64,000 bases of DNA from Mucilaginibacter ginsenosidivorax (lineage in GTDB: Bacteria; Bacteroidota; Bacteroidia; Sphingobacteriales; Sphingobacteriaceae): positions 6,572,001 through 6,636,000 of the forward strand of contig NZ_CP042437.1 in the NCBI RefSeq assembly GCF_007971525.1. The letters are read 5' to 3'. The notes below the pieces were generated by a model. That model searched no databases. It had not been told where the DNA came from and saw only the letters and a program-made list of their open reading frames with translations. Positions 8,450 to 18,083 of the stretch are shown here, piece by piece. The translations under genes were made by a program, and so were the position numbers. Positions within the stretch are counted from its first letter, which is position 1; each line of letters starts with the position of its first letter.

Positions 8450-8580
8450 TGTTGTTAGAAATCAACCTATGTCCGAAAATCTGCAAGCTGTTCTCGCTTT
8501 TATGCAATTTCGTTCAAAAAGGAGCCGCGTGGATTTTACGGGCATAGGCTGATGATTTCAATAATAAACAGGATTCTGTT

Positions 8581-11500
8581 CTACACCAACACGCTGTTAT
8601 TTTCTGCCTTCCTGTAATCGGATGGCAACATGTTAAACTTTTCCTTAAATGACCGGGAGAAATAATGCGGTGTCGCAAAACCTGCCTCGTAGGCTATTTG
8701 AGTAACTGTAAGATCGCTTTTTAGAAGCAATATAGCGGCACGGTCAAGCTTGTAAGAGCGGATAAATTCAACGGGCGGAAGGCCGGTGAGTTCAAATATC
8801 TTGGTGTAAAGTGCTCCCCGGCTCATTGCCAAATGTTCGCTAAGGTCCACAACAGAAAATTTCGGATTGTTTAAGTTGTTATCTATGTAATTGATCACCT
8901 TGTTTAAAAACTTCTCCCTGCCCGATTCAACCTCTATATCGGGGTGAATGACCGTCAATTGCTTTTTATAGGTGTTTTTCAGCATGGTATTGAGCTGCAA
9001 CAGATTTTTAATTTTGATATTTAAAATCTCAAAATTAAAGGGTTTGGTCAGGTAATCATTTGCCCCCGATTCAAGCCCTCTCAATTGCTCGTCTTCGCGC
9101 GTGCAGGCAGTAAGCATTATAAACGGAATGTGGCTGGTACGCTTATCGGCTTTTATCTTCCTGCTCAGCGTAATACCATTCATAAATGGCATGGTAATAT
9201 CGCTAATGATCAAATCAGGATGGCATGATAGCGCCTTATCCCAACCCTCTATACCATTTGAAGCTTCAACAATTTTATATTGCGCCATTAAATGGTCTTT
9301 AATGTAAAAGCGAAACTCATCGTTGTCTTCTACAATAAGCAGTAATGGCATGTCTGTAATTGCCTGGGCAATATTCCTTTTTGTACGGGGCTCCTTTTCC
9401 CTAATATCTGTTTTACCAGGAAGTTGAACCGGCATCGACCGGTCGGCAAAAACTTCAAGAGGGATCATCACGCTAAAGTCTGAACCTCTTCCTAATTCAC
9501 TTTCAACAGTAATGGTGCCACCGTGCATTTCAACAAACTCTTTAGTAATTGACAAACCGATTCCGCTTCCCGGATTTACGTTCGTGGTGTTGATTTCTGC
9601 TGCCTGGTAAAACCGTTTAAATATCAAGTGTTTTCTTTCAGGGTCGATACCGATTCCTGTGTCACTTATTTTAAATTCCAAAGTAGTTTTATCAATGTGC
9701 GGCGTAGGGTGCTGAATAACATCAACAGAAACGGCCCCACCGGGTGGTGTAAATTTAAATGCGTTGGAGAGCAGGTTAAATAAAATGCGCTCTACCTTAT
9801 CGTGATCAAATCGAACGAACAACTTTTGCGGGGGAGACTTGAAATTAAAAGTGATGCTTCGCGATTCTGACAGATCATGAAAAGAATCTACAACATCGCT
9901 TACAAATGAAAATATTTCACCTTCGGTCAGGTTAAGTTTTAATTCTTGTTCTTCTAACTTGCGGAAATCTAAAAGCTGGTTAACCAAATTCAACAGGCGT
10001 CGCGCGTTGCGCCGTATCACGGCCAGTTGACCTATGGTTTGTTCATCCTTATGTTCTGCCAATAACTTATCTGCCGGTGCCATGATAAGCGAAATTGGTG
10101 TGCGAAACTCGTGGCTCAGGTTAGTAAGAAATTTAATTTTAAGTGCATCAAGTTCATGTAATCGTTCTGCTTCTCTTCTTTCCTGTTCCAGCGCCAGTTT
10201 TCCTTTTAATTTCTTTATCCCCCTATGGCGGATGAGCAGTAACGAGCCCAAAGCCATCAGTGCATATAATAAATAAGCATACCAGGTCATCCATATTGGC
10301 GGATGAATTATAATACGTATTTGGGCACCCGTGTTATTCCATATCCCATCGTTATTACAGGCCCGCACAACAAACAGGTATTCACCAGGATCTAAATTGG
10401 TGTAATACGCTGTTGTAGCCGAACCTACATAGTTCCAGCTTTTATTGAACGATTTAAGTATGTAGGCATACCTGTTCTGCTGGGGAAGCGTGTAATTAAT
10501 GGCAGAATAACTGATTGAAAAGTTTTGCTTATAATCCAGGTCAATTTGGCTTGCAACCGAAATGTCTTGTTTAAGCGGCGAGTGGCTGCCGGATAATACA
10601 ACGTTATTATTAATTTTAAGGGTGGTTAAAAATACCGGCGGAGTATTGTCGTTAAGTTTTACGTCCTGCTGCGGATCAATATAATTAAAGCCCTTGGCCC
10701 CGCCAAAGAAAAGCAGGCCCTTAGTTGTACGCAGTCCCGACCCGTCGATAAATGCGTCATTTTGTAAGCCATTATAGGTGGAGTAATGAGTGAACTTTTT
10801 AGATGCCGCGTTAAGCCTGCATATTCCTTTATCAGTACTTAACCATATGTTGCCGCTATAGTCCTCCAGTAGTTTATGTACTACGCCATCTGGCAATTCG
10901 TTTGGGGCGGAGTAATTAACAAATTTTTTATGGTCGAGATTAAAGCAAAACAGCCCATCGCCGGCAGTGCCAATCCACATGTTGCCCTTATGGTCCTGCA
11001 ACAGCGAAAATGTACGATCAATAGCCATGCCGGTAATCTTATTATTGTACACCCGGAACTTTTGAGTTGCTGGATTTAACACTGCTATTCCACTGCCATA
11101 GGTGCCAATCCAAATGTTGCCGTCGCGGTCCTCTTCAATAGCTCTGATATAACCATTTACAGGCAAATTACGTTCGCCGGAAGTGGCGGGAGTTGACGTG
11201 TATTTAAAAAAGGTTTTTGTACCAGGGTCAAATACATTAACGCCGCCGCCGTTGGTCCCTATCCATACCCGGCCCTTACTGTCTTCCTTTAAACAAAAAA
11301 TTTCGTTGTGGTTTATGTGTATATTATCATTTCCTGCATTTAACTGTTGGTACGTCCCTGTTTTTGTATTATAAATAAACAAACCATCCTGAAACGTGCC
11401 TATCCAAAGTTGCTGATTGCGGTCAAGCATCATGGTTAATATAGGAAGCCCAGCCGAGTTGCTGCTTGTTTTTGATTTTATAGCAATATGGCTAAACAAG

Positions 11501-12717
11501 CCACTCTTGACATGAAAAAGATTTAAGCCCCCGCCATCTGTGCCAACAAATAGGTCCCCGTCCTTATTCTCGGCAAATGACGAAACAAATGGCGCGCTTA
11601 ACCCGGCAGGATCATAGGCATTATTTTGCTTGGAATTAAATAAAGTTAGGTTTTTGTCATACTTATCCACACCACCCTGGTAAGTGCCAAGCCAGTAAAT
11701 TCCATCGGGGTCCTTATAAATGCAACGGATGGATTTACTGCTTACACTGAATTTATCCCTATCATCATGGTTGTAGCGTTTTACCCTTCCGGTTACCGGA
11801 TCTAAAATATCCAAACCGCCTTCGGTACCTACCCAAATTTTATTGCCATCAGCAGCCATGCTATATATAAGGTTGCCGCTAAGGGTACTATCGTCATTAG
11901 GGCTGTATTTGAAATTTGTAAAGGTTTTTAAATCTGCTGATAATGTACTTAATCCATCGTCGGTCCCTATCCATAATTTATGCTGAAATTCGGCTATGGT
12001 ATTTATCGCATCACCCGGTATACCCGAGTGGTCGTTTTTTTTGTGCATAAAGGCAATGAAGCTGTTTGATGGTTCATTATAAAGATAGAGTCCTTTACCT
12101 GTCCCTATCCACATCCGGCGCTGGCTATCCCGGAAAATGGATAATATAACACCCGAATGTAACTGTCCGGGTTTTTGCTCATCGGTTTTATAAAATACCT
12201 CCTTTTTTGTTTTAGGGTCAAGTACGCACAGTCCTCCTAATATACCAATCCAAAGGCGGCCATGTGTATCACCGTAGATAGATTTGATGTAGCTGTTTGC
12301 AAGATGTCCGTGGGCAGTATTCTCGTCATAGTTTCGGAACTGATCTTGAGAACGGTCAAGGTAATATAGCCCGCCGCCCATGGTGCCTACCCAAAACTGC
12401 CCCGCCTCATCCTCGTACATACTTGTAACTTCCCTGGAGCGAAAGCCCGATTTGTCTGCCGGATCAAAACGATACGACTTATGCTCCAAGCCATCAAATC
12501 TGTCAAGCCCATCCGCTGTTGCAAACCACAAAAAACCATAGCGATCCTTAATGATTGCATTAATCGTATTTGACAGCAAGCCATCGTGAGATGTAAGTAC
12601 TGTAAATCGTAAAGACTGTCCATGGGATTGAAAAGTGATATGGATTGACACTGTGAATACAATTAAGAATAATCGTGTAATCGCAGTTCGCTTAAATGGT
12701 AATAAGGAGTTTAACAT
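8581..12717 (-). CDS. Hybrid two-component sensor/regulator (HTCS)
   Basis: This 1378-residue protein combines a sensor kinase and a transcription factor in one chain, the standard PUL activator of Bacteroidota. Order: N-terminal signal/anchor (1-33); about 14 two-component propeller repeats with motifs such as LWIGT and GNIWIGT (40-700) forming the periplasmic sugar sensor; a Y_Y_Y domain (about 735-805); a membrane helix (809-829); HisKA with H869 in NLSHEFRTP; the ATPase domain with NLLSNAFKFTP; a receiver with D1173 in IISDITMP; and a C-terminal AraC-type HTH (about 1270-1375). It is divergent from the GH3 operon and convergent with the GH43/CE1 genes, so it probably activates both in response to xylo-oligosaccharides. 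The inducer is inferred. Confidence 0.95.
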   Translation of the reverse strand: MLNSLLPFKRTAITRLFLIVFTVSIHITFQSHGQSLRFTVLTSHDGLLSNTINAIIKDRYGFLWFATADGLDRFDGLEHKSYRFDPADKSGFRSREVTSMYEDEAGQFWVGTMGGGLYYLDRSQDQFRNYDENTAHGHLANSYIKSIYGDTHGRLWIGILGGLCVLDPKTKKEVFYKTDEQKPGQLHSGVILSIFRDSQRRMWIGTGKGLYLYNEPSNSFIAFMHKKNDHSGIPGDAINTIAEFQHKLWIGTDDGLSTLSADLKTFTNFKYSPNDDSTLSGNLIYSMAADGNKIWVGTEGGLDILDPVTGRVKRYNHDDRDKFSVSSKSIRCIYKDPDGIYWLGTYQGGVDKYDKNLTLFNSKQNNAYDPAGLSAPFVSSFAENKDGDLFVGTDGGGLNLFHVKSGLFSHIAIKSKTSSNSAGLPILTMMLDRNQQLWIGTFQDGLFIYNTKTGTYQQLNAGNDNIHINHNEIFCLKEDSKGRVWIGTNGGGVNVFDPGTKTFFKYTSTPATSGERNLPVNGYIRAIEEDRDGNIWIGTYGSGIAVLNPATQKFRVYNNKITGMAIDRTFSLLQDHKGNMWIGTAGDGLFCFNLDHKKFVNYSAPNELPDGVVHKLLEDYSGNIWLSTDKGICRLNAASKKFTHYSTYNGLQNDAFIDGSGLRTTKGLLFFGGAKGFNYIDPQQDVKLNDNTPPVFLTTLKINNNVVLSGSHSPLKQDISVASQIDLDYKQNFSISYSAINYTLPQQNRYAYILKSFNKSWNYVGSATTAYYTNLDPGEYLFVVRACNNDGIWNNTGAQIRIIIHPPIWMTWYAYLLYALMALGSLLLIRHRGIKKLKGKLALEQERREAERLHELDALKIKFLTNLSHEFRTPISLIMAPADKLLAEHKDEQTIGQLAVIRRNARRLLNLVNQLLDFRKLEEQELKLNLTEGEIFSFVSDVVDSFHDLSESRSITFNFKSPPQKLFVRFDHDKVERILFNLLSNAFKFTPPGGAVSVDVIQHPTPHIDKTTLEFKISDTGIGIDPERKHLIFKRFYQAAEINTTNVNPGSGIGLSITKEFVEMHGGTITVESELGRGSDFSVMIPLEVFADRSMPVQLPGKTDIREKEPRTKRNIAQAITDMPLLLIVEDNDEFRFYIKDHLMAQYKIVEASNGIEGWDKALSCHPDLIISDITMPFMNGITLSRKIKADKRTSHIPFIMLTACTREDEQLRGLESGANDYLTKPFNFEILNIKIKNLLQLNTMLKNTYKKQLTVIHPDIEVESGREKFLNKVINYIDNNLNNPKFSVVDLSEHLAMSRGALYTKIFELTGLPPVEFIRSYKLDRAAILLLKSDLTVTQIAYEAGFATPHYFSRSFKEKFNMLPSDYRKAENNSVLV

Positions 12718-13433
12718 TCCATTGCTGTTTAAAAAATTTGTACAGCATCGCGCTTTAAATGAGCATGATGTACAAATAATTTCATTTTTTAAATAGGTGG
12801 TTTATAAAGGTGCAACATCAAACAAGTGTTTGGTGAAAATCACACAACGTAAATATAAACTATAAATTAATAAAAAACAATCGATTGCATAAATAAAAAA
12901 TAACCACTCTTAACCTGAATCGCCTGCGCAATATTTAACATGCATATTTCAAATTGTGTTGCAAAAAATAGCCGATTCCCGACGCTTAATTTATCGCAGA
13001 TACAGGCGGCTGACTATTCTGATAATCTTTCAGTAGCAAAGTGTCTTTGGGTGCAAATACGGGTGTTAAGAAATTAAATGTTAAAATTTTGCTATTACGT
13101 ACCTGATTAAAGTACCAATGTGGCAAAAGGCCACTTATTTCAACGAAAGTGTTGATTTATTCAACATTTGTGGCACATCAAGTTCTGTTTTCAAAATACT
13201 TTTGGACGGAGTTGATTGGACAATTGTTGGTTTTGCCAACGTTCCGTTTTTTTAATTCATAACACTAAATTATTGACGATCGCGGATAAAGTAATACCCG
13301 TTTGCCAGGTAAACCACTAATTTGTGAATTAACAATAATAGCATCACCGCTATAGCGCTATAGATAATTTGTTGCGGTTAAGTCGCCTTTTAAAGTTACG
13401 CTATAGATTAAAATACCAATTGTAATAAACAAT
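12718..13433. other. Divergent promoter region between HTCS and GH3 operon
   Basis: These 716 bases hold no credible gene. They separate the divergent HTCS and GH3 starts and must contain both promoters. Several short hairpins are visible (13120-13134 GTGGC/GCCAC, and GTTGA/TCAAC near 13150), plus a plus-strand terminator at 13206-13253. I could not place a convincing Bacteroidota promoter by eye. Confidence 0.5.
13206..13253 (+). terminator. Orphan plus-strand terminator upstream of GH3
   Basis: GTTGG-TTTTG-CCAAC (13226-13240) lies inside an outer pair ACGGA/TCCGT (13206-13210 with 13243-13247), followed by T at 13247-13253. A competing stem, CGGAGTTG with CAAC-GT-TCCG, is also possible. 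No plus-strand gene lies upstream, so the element would end a leader RNA of the GH3 operon or a separate small RNA. Confidence 0.5.
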
Positions 13434-16028
13434 ATGAACCTGAAAAAACATTTACTTACTTCTGTACTTATGGTGTGCGCATTATATGTCTCTGCGCAAA
13501 TACTGCCCTACCAAAACGCTAATTTACCGTCGGCGGCGAGAGCAAAGGACCTGGTATCAAGATTAACACTCAAAGAAAAGGTGACCCTGATGAAGGACGT
13601 TTCGGAACCTATTCCGAGATTGGGTATCAAAAAATTTAATTGGTGGAGCGAGGCCTTGCATGGCTACGCTAACCAGGGGCCGGTTTCGGTTTTTCCTGAA
13701 CCTGTAGGTATGGCTGCTTCGTTTGATGATCAGCTTGTTTTTCATGTATTTGATGCTGTATCTGATGAAGCCCGGGCAAAAAATAATGAATATAAAAAGC
13801 AAGGAGAAAGCCAGCGTTTTCATGATCTGTCTGTCTGGACACCTAATGTGAATATTTTTCGCGACCCACGCTGGGGCCGCGGACAAGAAACATACGGCGA
13901 AGACCCGTATCTTACCTCTTGCATGGGTATCCAGGTTGTGCGTGGCTTGCAAGGCCCCGCAAATGCCAAGTATCGTAAATTGCTGGCTTGTGCCAAGCAT
14001 TTTGCCGTGCACTCCGGACCAGAGTCGACCCGTCATCAGGCTAATATTACCGATGTTGAACCGCGCGATCTTTGGGAAACCTATCTTCCCGCTTTTAAAG
14101 CGTTAGTGCAACAATCAGATGTAAGGGAAGTTATGTGTGCATACCAGCGTTTGGATGATGAACCCTGCTGCGGCAATAGTCGTTTGTTAGGTCAAATTTT
14201 ACGTAACGACTGGGGCTTTAAATACCTTGTAGTTTCTGACTGTGGCGCCATAACTGATTTTTACAACGGTCATCATTCGTCATCAGATGCAAGCCATGCT
14301 TCGGCGAAAGCGGTTCTTTCGGGTACCGATGTGGAATGTGTAGGGTATGCATTTGATAAAATACCGGATGCCGTAGCGCACGGCTTAATTAAAGAGAAAG
14401 ATATAAACACAAGTGTCATTCGCTTAATGACCCAGCGCTTTGAGCTTGGGGAGATGGACAAAGACGAACTTGTACCCTGGACTAAAATTCCAATTTCGGT
14501 TGTTAACTCCCAGGCACACCACAAGCTTGCCCTACAAATGGGCCGCGAAACTATGACCCTTTTGCAAAACAAGAATGACATTTTGCCGCTAAGCAAAACC
14601 CTGCAAAAAATTGCGGTGGTAGGCCCCAATGCCGATAACACACAAATGCTTTGGGGTAACTATAATGGAACGCCTCTTAATACCATAAATATTTTAGACG
14701 GTATTAAGGGTAAATTAAATGCCGGGCAGGTTATTTACGATCAGGCCTGTGATTTGACTGAAGATAAAATTACCTTAAACGCCTTCAATCAATGCACAAT
14801 TGACGGAAAGCAAGGTATACGTGCTACGTATTGGAATAACCGGAACTTTGAGGCCCCTGTGGTAATTACCGATCAAATAACCAGCCCAATTGCATTTACA
14901 ACATTAGGCGCCCACCAGTTTGCACAAGGGGTTAATATCGAAGATTTTTCGGCCAGGTATGAAACGATATATAAACCGACAGTTAGCGACGACATTGTGT
15001 TCAAACTGGAAGGCACAGGTTCTGCCGAGCTCTTTATTGATGGAAAATCGGTTTTGCGGACTGGTAGCTGGAGGTCGATACCCAGACGTTACCAATTACA
15101 TGTTAACGCCGATACCGAGTACAAAATAGAAGTGCGGTACAAACAATTAAATAACTGGGCGGCCAGTTTGGGTTTTACATTCGGCAAGGAAGTTCCGGCA
15201 ACCTTTGATAAATTAGTTGACAAGGTAAAAGATGCAGATGTAGTTGTTTTTGTGGGTGGCATATCACCGCGTTTAGAGGGAGAGGAAATGCCTATCTCAT
15301 TACCTGGGTTTAAAGGCGGCGACCGTACTGATATTGAATTGCCCGCCGTGCAACGCAATTGCATAAGCGCGTTGAAAAAAGCGGGTAAAAAAGTCGTGTT
15401 TGTAAATTGCTCGGGTTCAGCAATTGCCATGGTTCCTGAAACGGAAAACTGCGATGCTATTTTGCAGGCATGGTATAGCGGCGAGGCTGGCGGACAAGCT
15501 GTTGCTGATGTGCTTTTCGGCGACTATAATCCGGCAGGCCATTTACCGGTTACCTTTTATAAAAATATGCAGCAACTTCCCGATTTTAATGAGTATTCAA
15601 TGAAGGGGCGCACCTATCGTTATATGACATCAGAGCCCTTGTTTCCATTTGGGTTTGGCTTAACCTACACTACTTTTAATGTAGGCACCGCTACAGCAAG
15701 TAAAACAAGGATAGTGAACACCGAAGGCATACAATTAACGGTTCCGGTTGCAAATACAGGAAAACGTGATGGCACAGAAGTACTGCAGGTATATGTTCGG
15801 AAATTGAATGATCCTGATTCACCGGTGAAAACGTTGCGGGCTTTTAAAAGAATACCACTATCATCCGGGGCGAAACAAGTTGTTAAGTTAGACCTTCCGG
15901 CAAAAACCTTTGAGTTTTTCGACCCCACAGATGCAGTTGTTAAGGTAACTCCCGGCGAGTATGAATTACTGTACGGTGAAAGTTCGGATAACAAAGACCT
16001 GAAAACCATTAAGATCAAAATCATATAA
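13434..16028 (+). CDS. GH3 beta-xylosidase/beta-glucosidase with PA14 insert
   Basis: Exported 864-residue GH3 enzyme that releases terminal xylose or glucose from beta-linked oligosaccharides. The signal peptide ends near VSAQ. The TIM-barrel domain contains the substrate-binding KHFAVHSGPES motif and the nucleophile D269 in VVSDCGAI. The second domain is interrupted by a PA14 module (about 461-583), then resumes with DVVVFVGGISPRLEGEEM, whose Glu residues near 615 are acid/base candidates. A fibronectin-III-like domain closes the protein (about 760-860). It is the first gene of the large plus-strand operon divergent from the HTCS. A xylosidase role is inferred from its neighbours. Confidence 0.9.
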   Translation: MNLKKHLLTSVLMVCALYVSAQILPYQNANLPSAARAKDLVSRLTLKEKVTLMKDVSEPIPRLGIKKFNWWSEALHGYANQGPVSVFPEPVGMAASFDDQLVFHVFDAVSDEARAKNNEYKKQGESQRFHDLSVWTPNVNIFRDPRWGRGQETYGEDPYLTSCMGIQVVRGLQGPANAKYRKLLACAKHFAVHSGPESTRHQANITDVEPRDLWETYLPAFKALVQQSDVREVMCAYQRLDDEPCCGNSRLLGQILRNDWGFKYLVVSDCGAITDFYNGHHSSSDASHASAKAVLSGTDVECVGYAFDKIPDAVAHGLIKEKDINTSVIRLMTQRFELGEMDKDELVPWTKIPISVVNSQAHHKLALQMGRETMTLLQNKNDILPLSKTLQKIAVVGPNADNTQMLWGNYNGTPLNTINILDGIKGKLNAGQVIYDQACDLTEDKITLNAFNQCTIDGKQGIRATYWNNRNFEAPVVITDQITSPIAFTTLGAHQFAQGVNIEDFSARYETIYKPTVSDDIVFKLEGTGSAELFIDGKSVLRTGSWRSIPRRYQLHVNADTEYKIEVRYKQLNNWAASLGFTFGKEVPATFDKLVDKVKDADVVVFVGGISPRLEGEEMPISLPGFKGGDRTDIELPAVQRNCISALKKAGKKVVFVNCSGSAIAMVPETENCDAILQAWYSGEAGGQAVADVLFGDYNPAGHLPVTFYKNMQQLPDFNEYSMKGRTYRYMTSEPLFPFGFGLTYTTFNVGTATASKTRIVNTEGIQLTVPVANTGKRDGTEVLQVYVRKLNDPDSPVKTLRAFKRIPLSSGAKQVVKLDLPAKTFEFFDPTDAVVKVTPGEYELLYGESSDNKDLKTIKIKII

Positions 16029-16107
16029 ACGGATGCATAATTAAGGGCGCTGTCTGCTTGTCATAGATGTGCAAAGCAGCAGCAGCCTAATCAGAATATA
16101 ACTTCAC

Positions 16108-18042
16108 ATGAAACAAATTTTATCATTGTCTTTTTTTACCTGCGTCTGTTTATTTACACTAAGCCAACGTCTTTTAGCCCAACAACAGGTTCTTTCTTCT
16201 CCTGATCATAATATTTCGGTTCAGCTAAGTTCTCCGGGCGATCCAAATGCTCTTTGGTCCTTCAAGGTTCAATATAAAGACAACACTACCGTTTTTCCGG
16301 CTATTGGTCTTGGGCTGCTAAGACAAGATGCAGATTTTGCGCATAACTTAAAGCTGAGGGGTGTCGGAAAAACTCAGCCGGTTCATGAGCAATATGTTGC
16401 CCTGCACGGAAAAAAATCAGTTTGTACCAATGACGGCAATGAGGTAACCGTACAGTTTATAACTGTTGATAAAAAGGAAATGGACGTTATTCTCCGGGTT
16501 TATAATAATGGTATTGCATTTCGTTACACCTTTCCCGAAAAAAAAGCCGGGCAATACAAAATGCTAAATGAATTAACTACCTACCATATAGCCGACAGCT
16601 CGAAACGCTGGATGCAGAGCTTTGTGCGAAGCTACGAAGGGTTTTATCCCGAGCAGGACAATGCTTTTAAAGCCGGCGAATGGGGGTACCCCGCACTATT
16701 TAACCCGCCAGGCGCAACGGAATGCTGGGCACTGATTACAGAAGCAAACCTTGACCGTAACTATTGCGCAACTAAACTTACTAATACAGCTGCAAACGCC
16801 TCCGAATATAAATTGACTTTCCCTTCTGCGGGAGATGGCAATAGTACCGGCGATGTCAATCCTGTTTTTTCATTGCCATGGCAGTCGCCATGGCGCGTGG
16901 TAATCATTGGTCAGCTTAAAGATGTTGTGCAGTCGACTTTGGTTGAGGATGTAAGCGAGCCCCAGATTGCCGGGAATTTTAACTGGGTGCAACCGGGTAT
17001 CAGCTCATGGGTATATTGGGCTTATAACCACGGTACTAAAGACTACCAACGTTTATGTCAATACACAGACCTTGCGGCCCGTATGGGTTGGAAATATACT
17101 TTATTTGATTGGGAATGGGATCAGATGTCAAACGGTGGTGACGTTGAAAAGGCCGTTCAGTATGCCCTGGCAAAGGGCGTGAAACCTTTAATATGGTACA
17201 ATTCGGGCGGCAACCATAACACCGTACCGGCAACACCAAAAGACCGGTTAATTACGAAGGAAAGCCGCGCTAAAGAATTTGAGTGGCTAAGCAAAATTGG
17301 CATATACGGCATCAAGGTAGACTTTTTTGAAAGCGACAAGCAAAACATCATCAACTATTACATCGATTTGATGGAGGACGCTGCTAAGTATAAATTGATG
17401 ATCTACTTCCACGGAGCCACCGTACCGCGTGGCTGGTCTCGCACTTATCCAAATTTAATGACGATAGAGGGGGTAGCCGGTGCCGAGCAATATAATAACG
17501 GACCAGTAATGACAGCCGAAGGCGCCAGGCACAATGCAACATTACCATTTACCCGCAATATTATAGGGCCAATGGATTACACCCCGGTTGCATTTACTAA
17601 TTCGCAACATGCCCACACTACCACATTTGCACACGAGCTGGCGCTTTCGGTGTTGTTCGAATCAGGAATACAGCATTTTGCCGATCGCCCGTCGGGTTTT
17701 GAGAACTTGCCGCCAACTGAAAAAATGTTTCTTTCCCGGGTGCCCGCATCTTGGGATGACACACGCTTTATTTCGGGATATCCAGGCAAATCAACAATAA
17801 TTGCAAGACAGAAAGGTAAGCAATGGTTTATTGGCGGGATAAACGGACAAAACCGGGGCGGCCAGACGGCCATTGATTTTAGCTTTTTACCAACAGGTAA
17901 AAAATATAGGCTTACCTTAATAAATGACGGGGATAACGATATGGCTTTCCATGAACAATATATGGCTGTGGAAAGCACAGATAAAATACAGGTAAGCTGG
18001 CTTCCCCGCGGCGGTTTTGCCGGATATATAGAAGAATTTTAA
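16108..18042 (+). CDS. GH97 alpha-galactosidase-like glycosidase, retaining type
   Basis: Exported 644-residue GH97 enzyme, signal peptide ending near LLAQ. The N-terminal super-sandwich (about 28-280) is followed by a TIM barrel with LFDWEWDQM, KPLIWYNSGG, GIKVDFFESDKQ and LMTIEGVAGAEQ. GH97 contains inverting enzymes of the SusB type, which use Glu as base, and retaining enzymes that carry an Asp nucleophile in the strand read here as GIKVDF; D405 therefore points to the retaining group, where alpha-galactosidases and related activities are known. E454 or E460 is the probable acid/base. In this cluster it likely trims galactosyl side chains of complex xylan. Confidence 0.88.
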   Translation: MKQILSLSFFTCVCLFTLSQRLLAQQQVLSSPDHNISVQLSSPGDPNALWSFKVQYKDNTTVFPAIGLGLLRQDADFAHNLKLRGVGKTQPVHEQYVALHGKKSVCTNDGNEVTVQFITVDKKEMDVILRVYNNGIAFRYTFPEKKAGQYKMLNELTTYHIADSSKRWMQSFVRSYEGFYPEQDNAFKAGEWGYPALFNPPGATECWALITEANLDRNYCATKLTNTAANASEYKLTFPSAGDGNSTGDVNPVFSLPWQSPWRVVIIGQLKDVVQSTLVEDVSEPQIAGNFNWVQPGISSWVYWAYNHGTKDYQRLCQYTDLAARMGWKYTLFDWEWDQMSNGGDVEKAVQYALAKGVKPLIWYNSGGNHNTVPATPKDRLITKESRAKEFEWLSKIGIYGIKVDFFESDKQNIINYYIDLMEDAAKYKLMIYFHGATVPRGWSRTYPNLMTIEGVAGAEQYNNGPVMTAEGARHNATLPFTRNIIGPMDYTPVAFTNSQHAHTTTFAHELALSVLFESGIQHFADRPSGFENLPPTEKMFLSRVPASWDDTRFISGYPGKSTIIARQKGKQWFIGGINGQNRGGQTAIDFSFLPTGKKYRLTLINDGDNDMAFHEQYMAVESTDKIQVSWLPRGGFAGYIEEF

Positions 18043-18083
18043 ACGAATAAGTGAAATTACTGAAAAGCTATCATCTAAATATT

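Noticed and set aside
16050..16084. Hairpin GCTG-T-CTGCTT / AAGCAGCAGC between GH3 and GH97
   Set aside because: No T-tract and a bulge; may aid mRNA processing but not supportable as a terminator.
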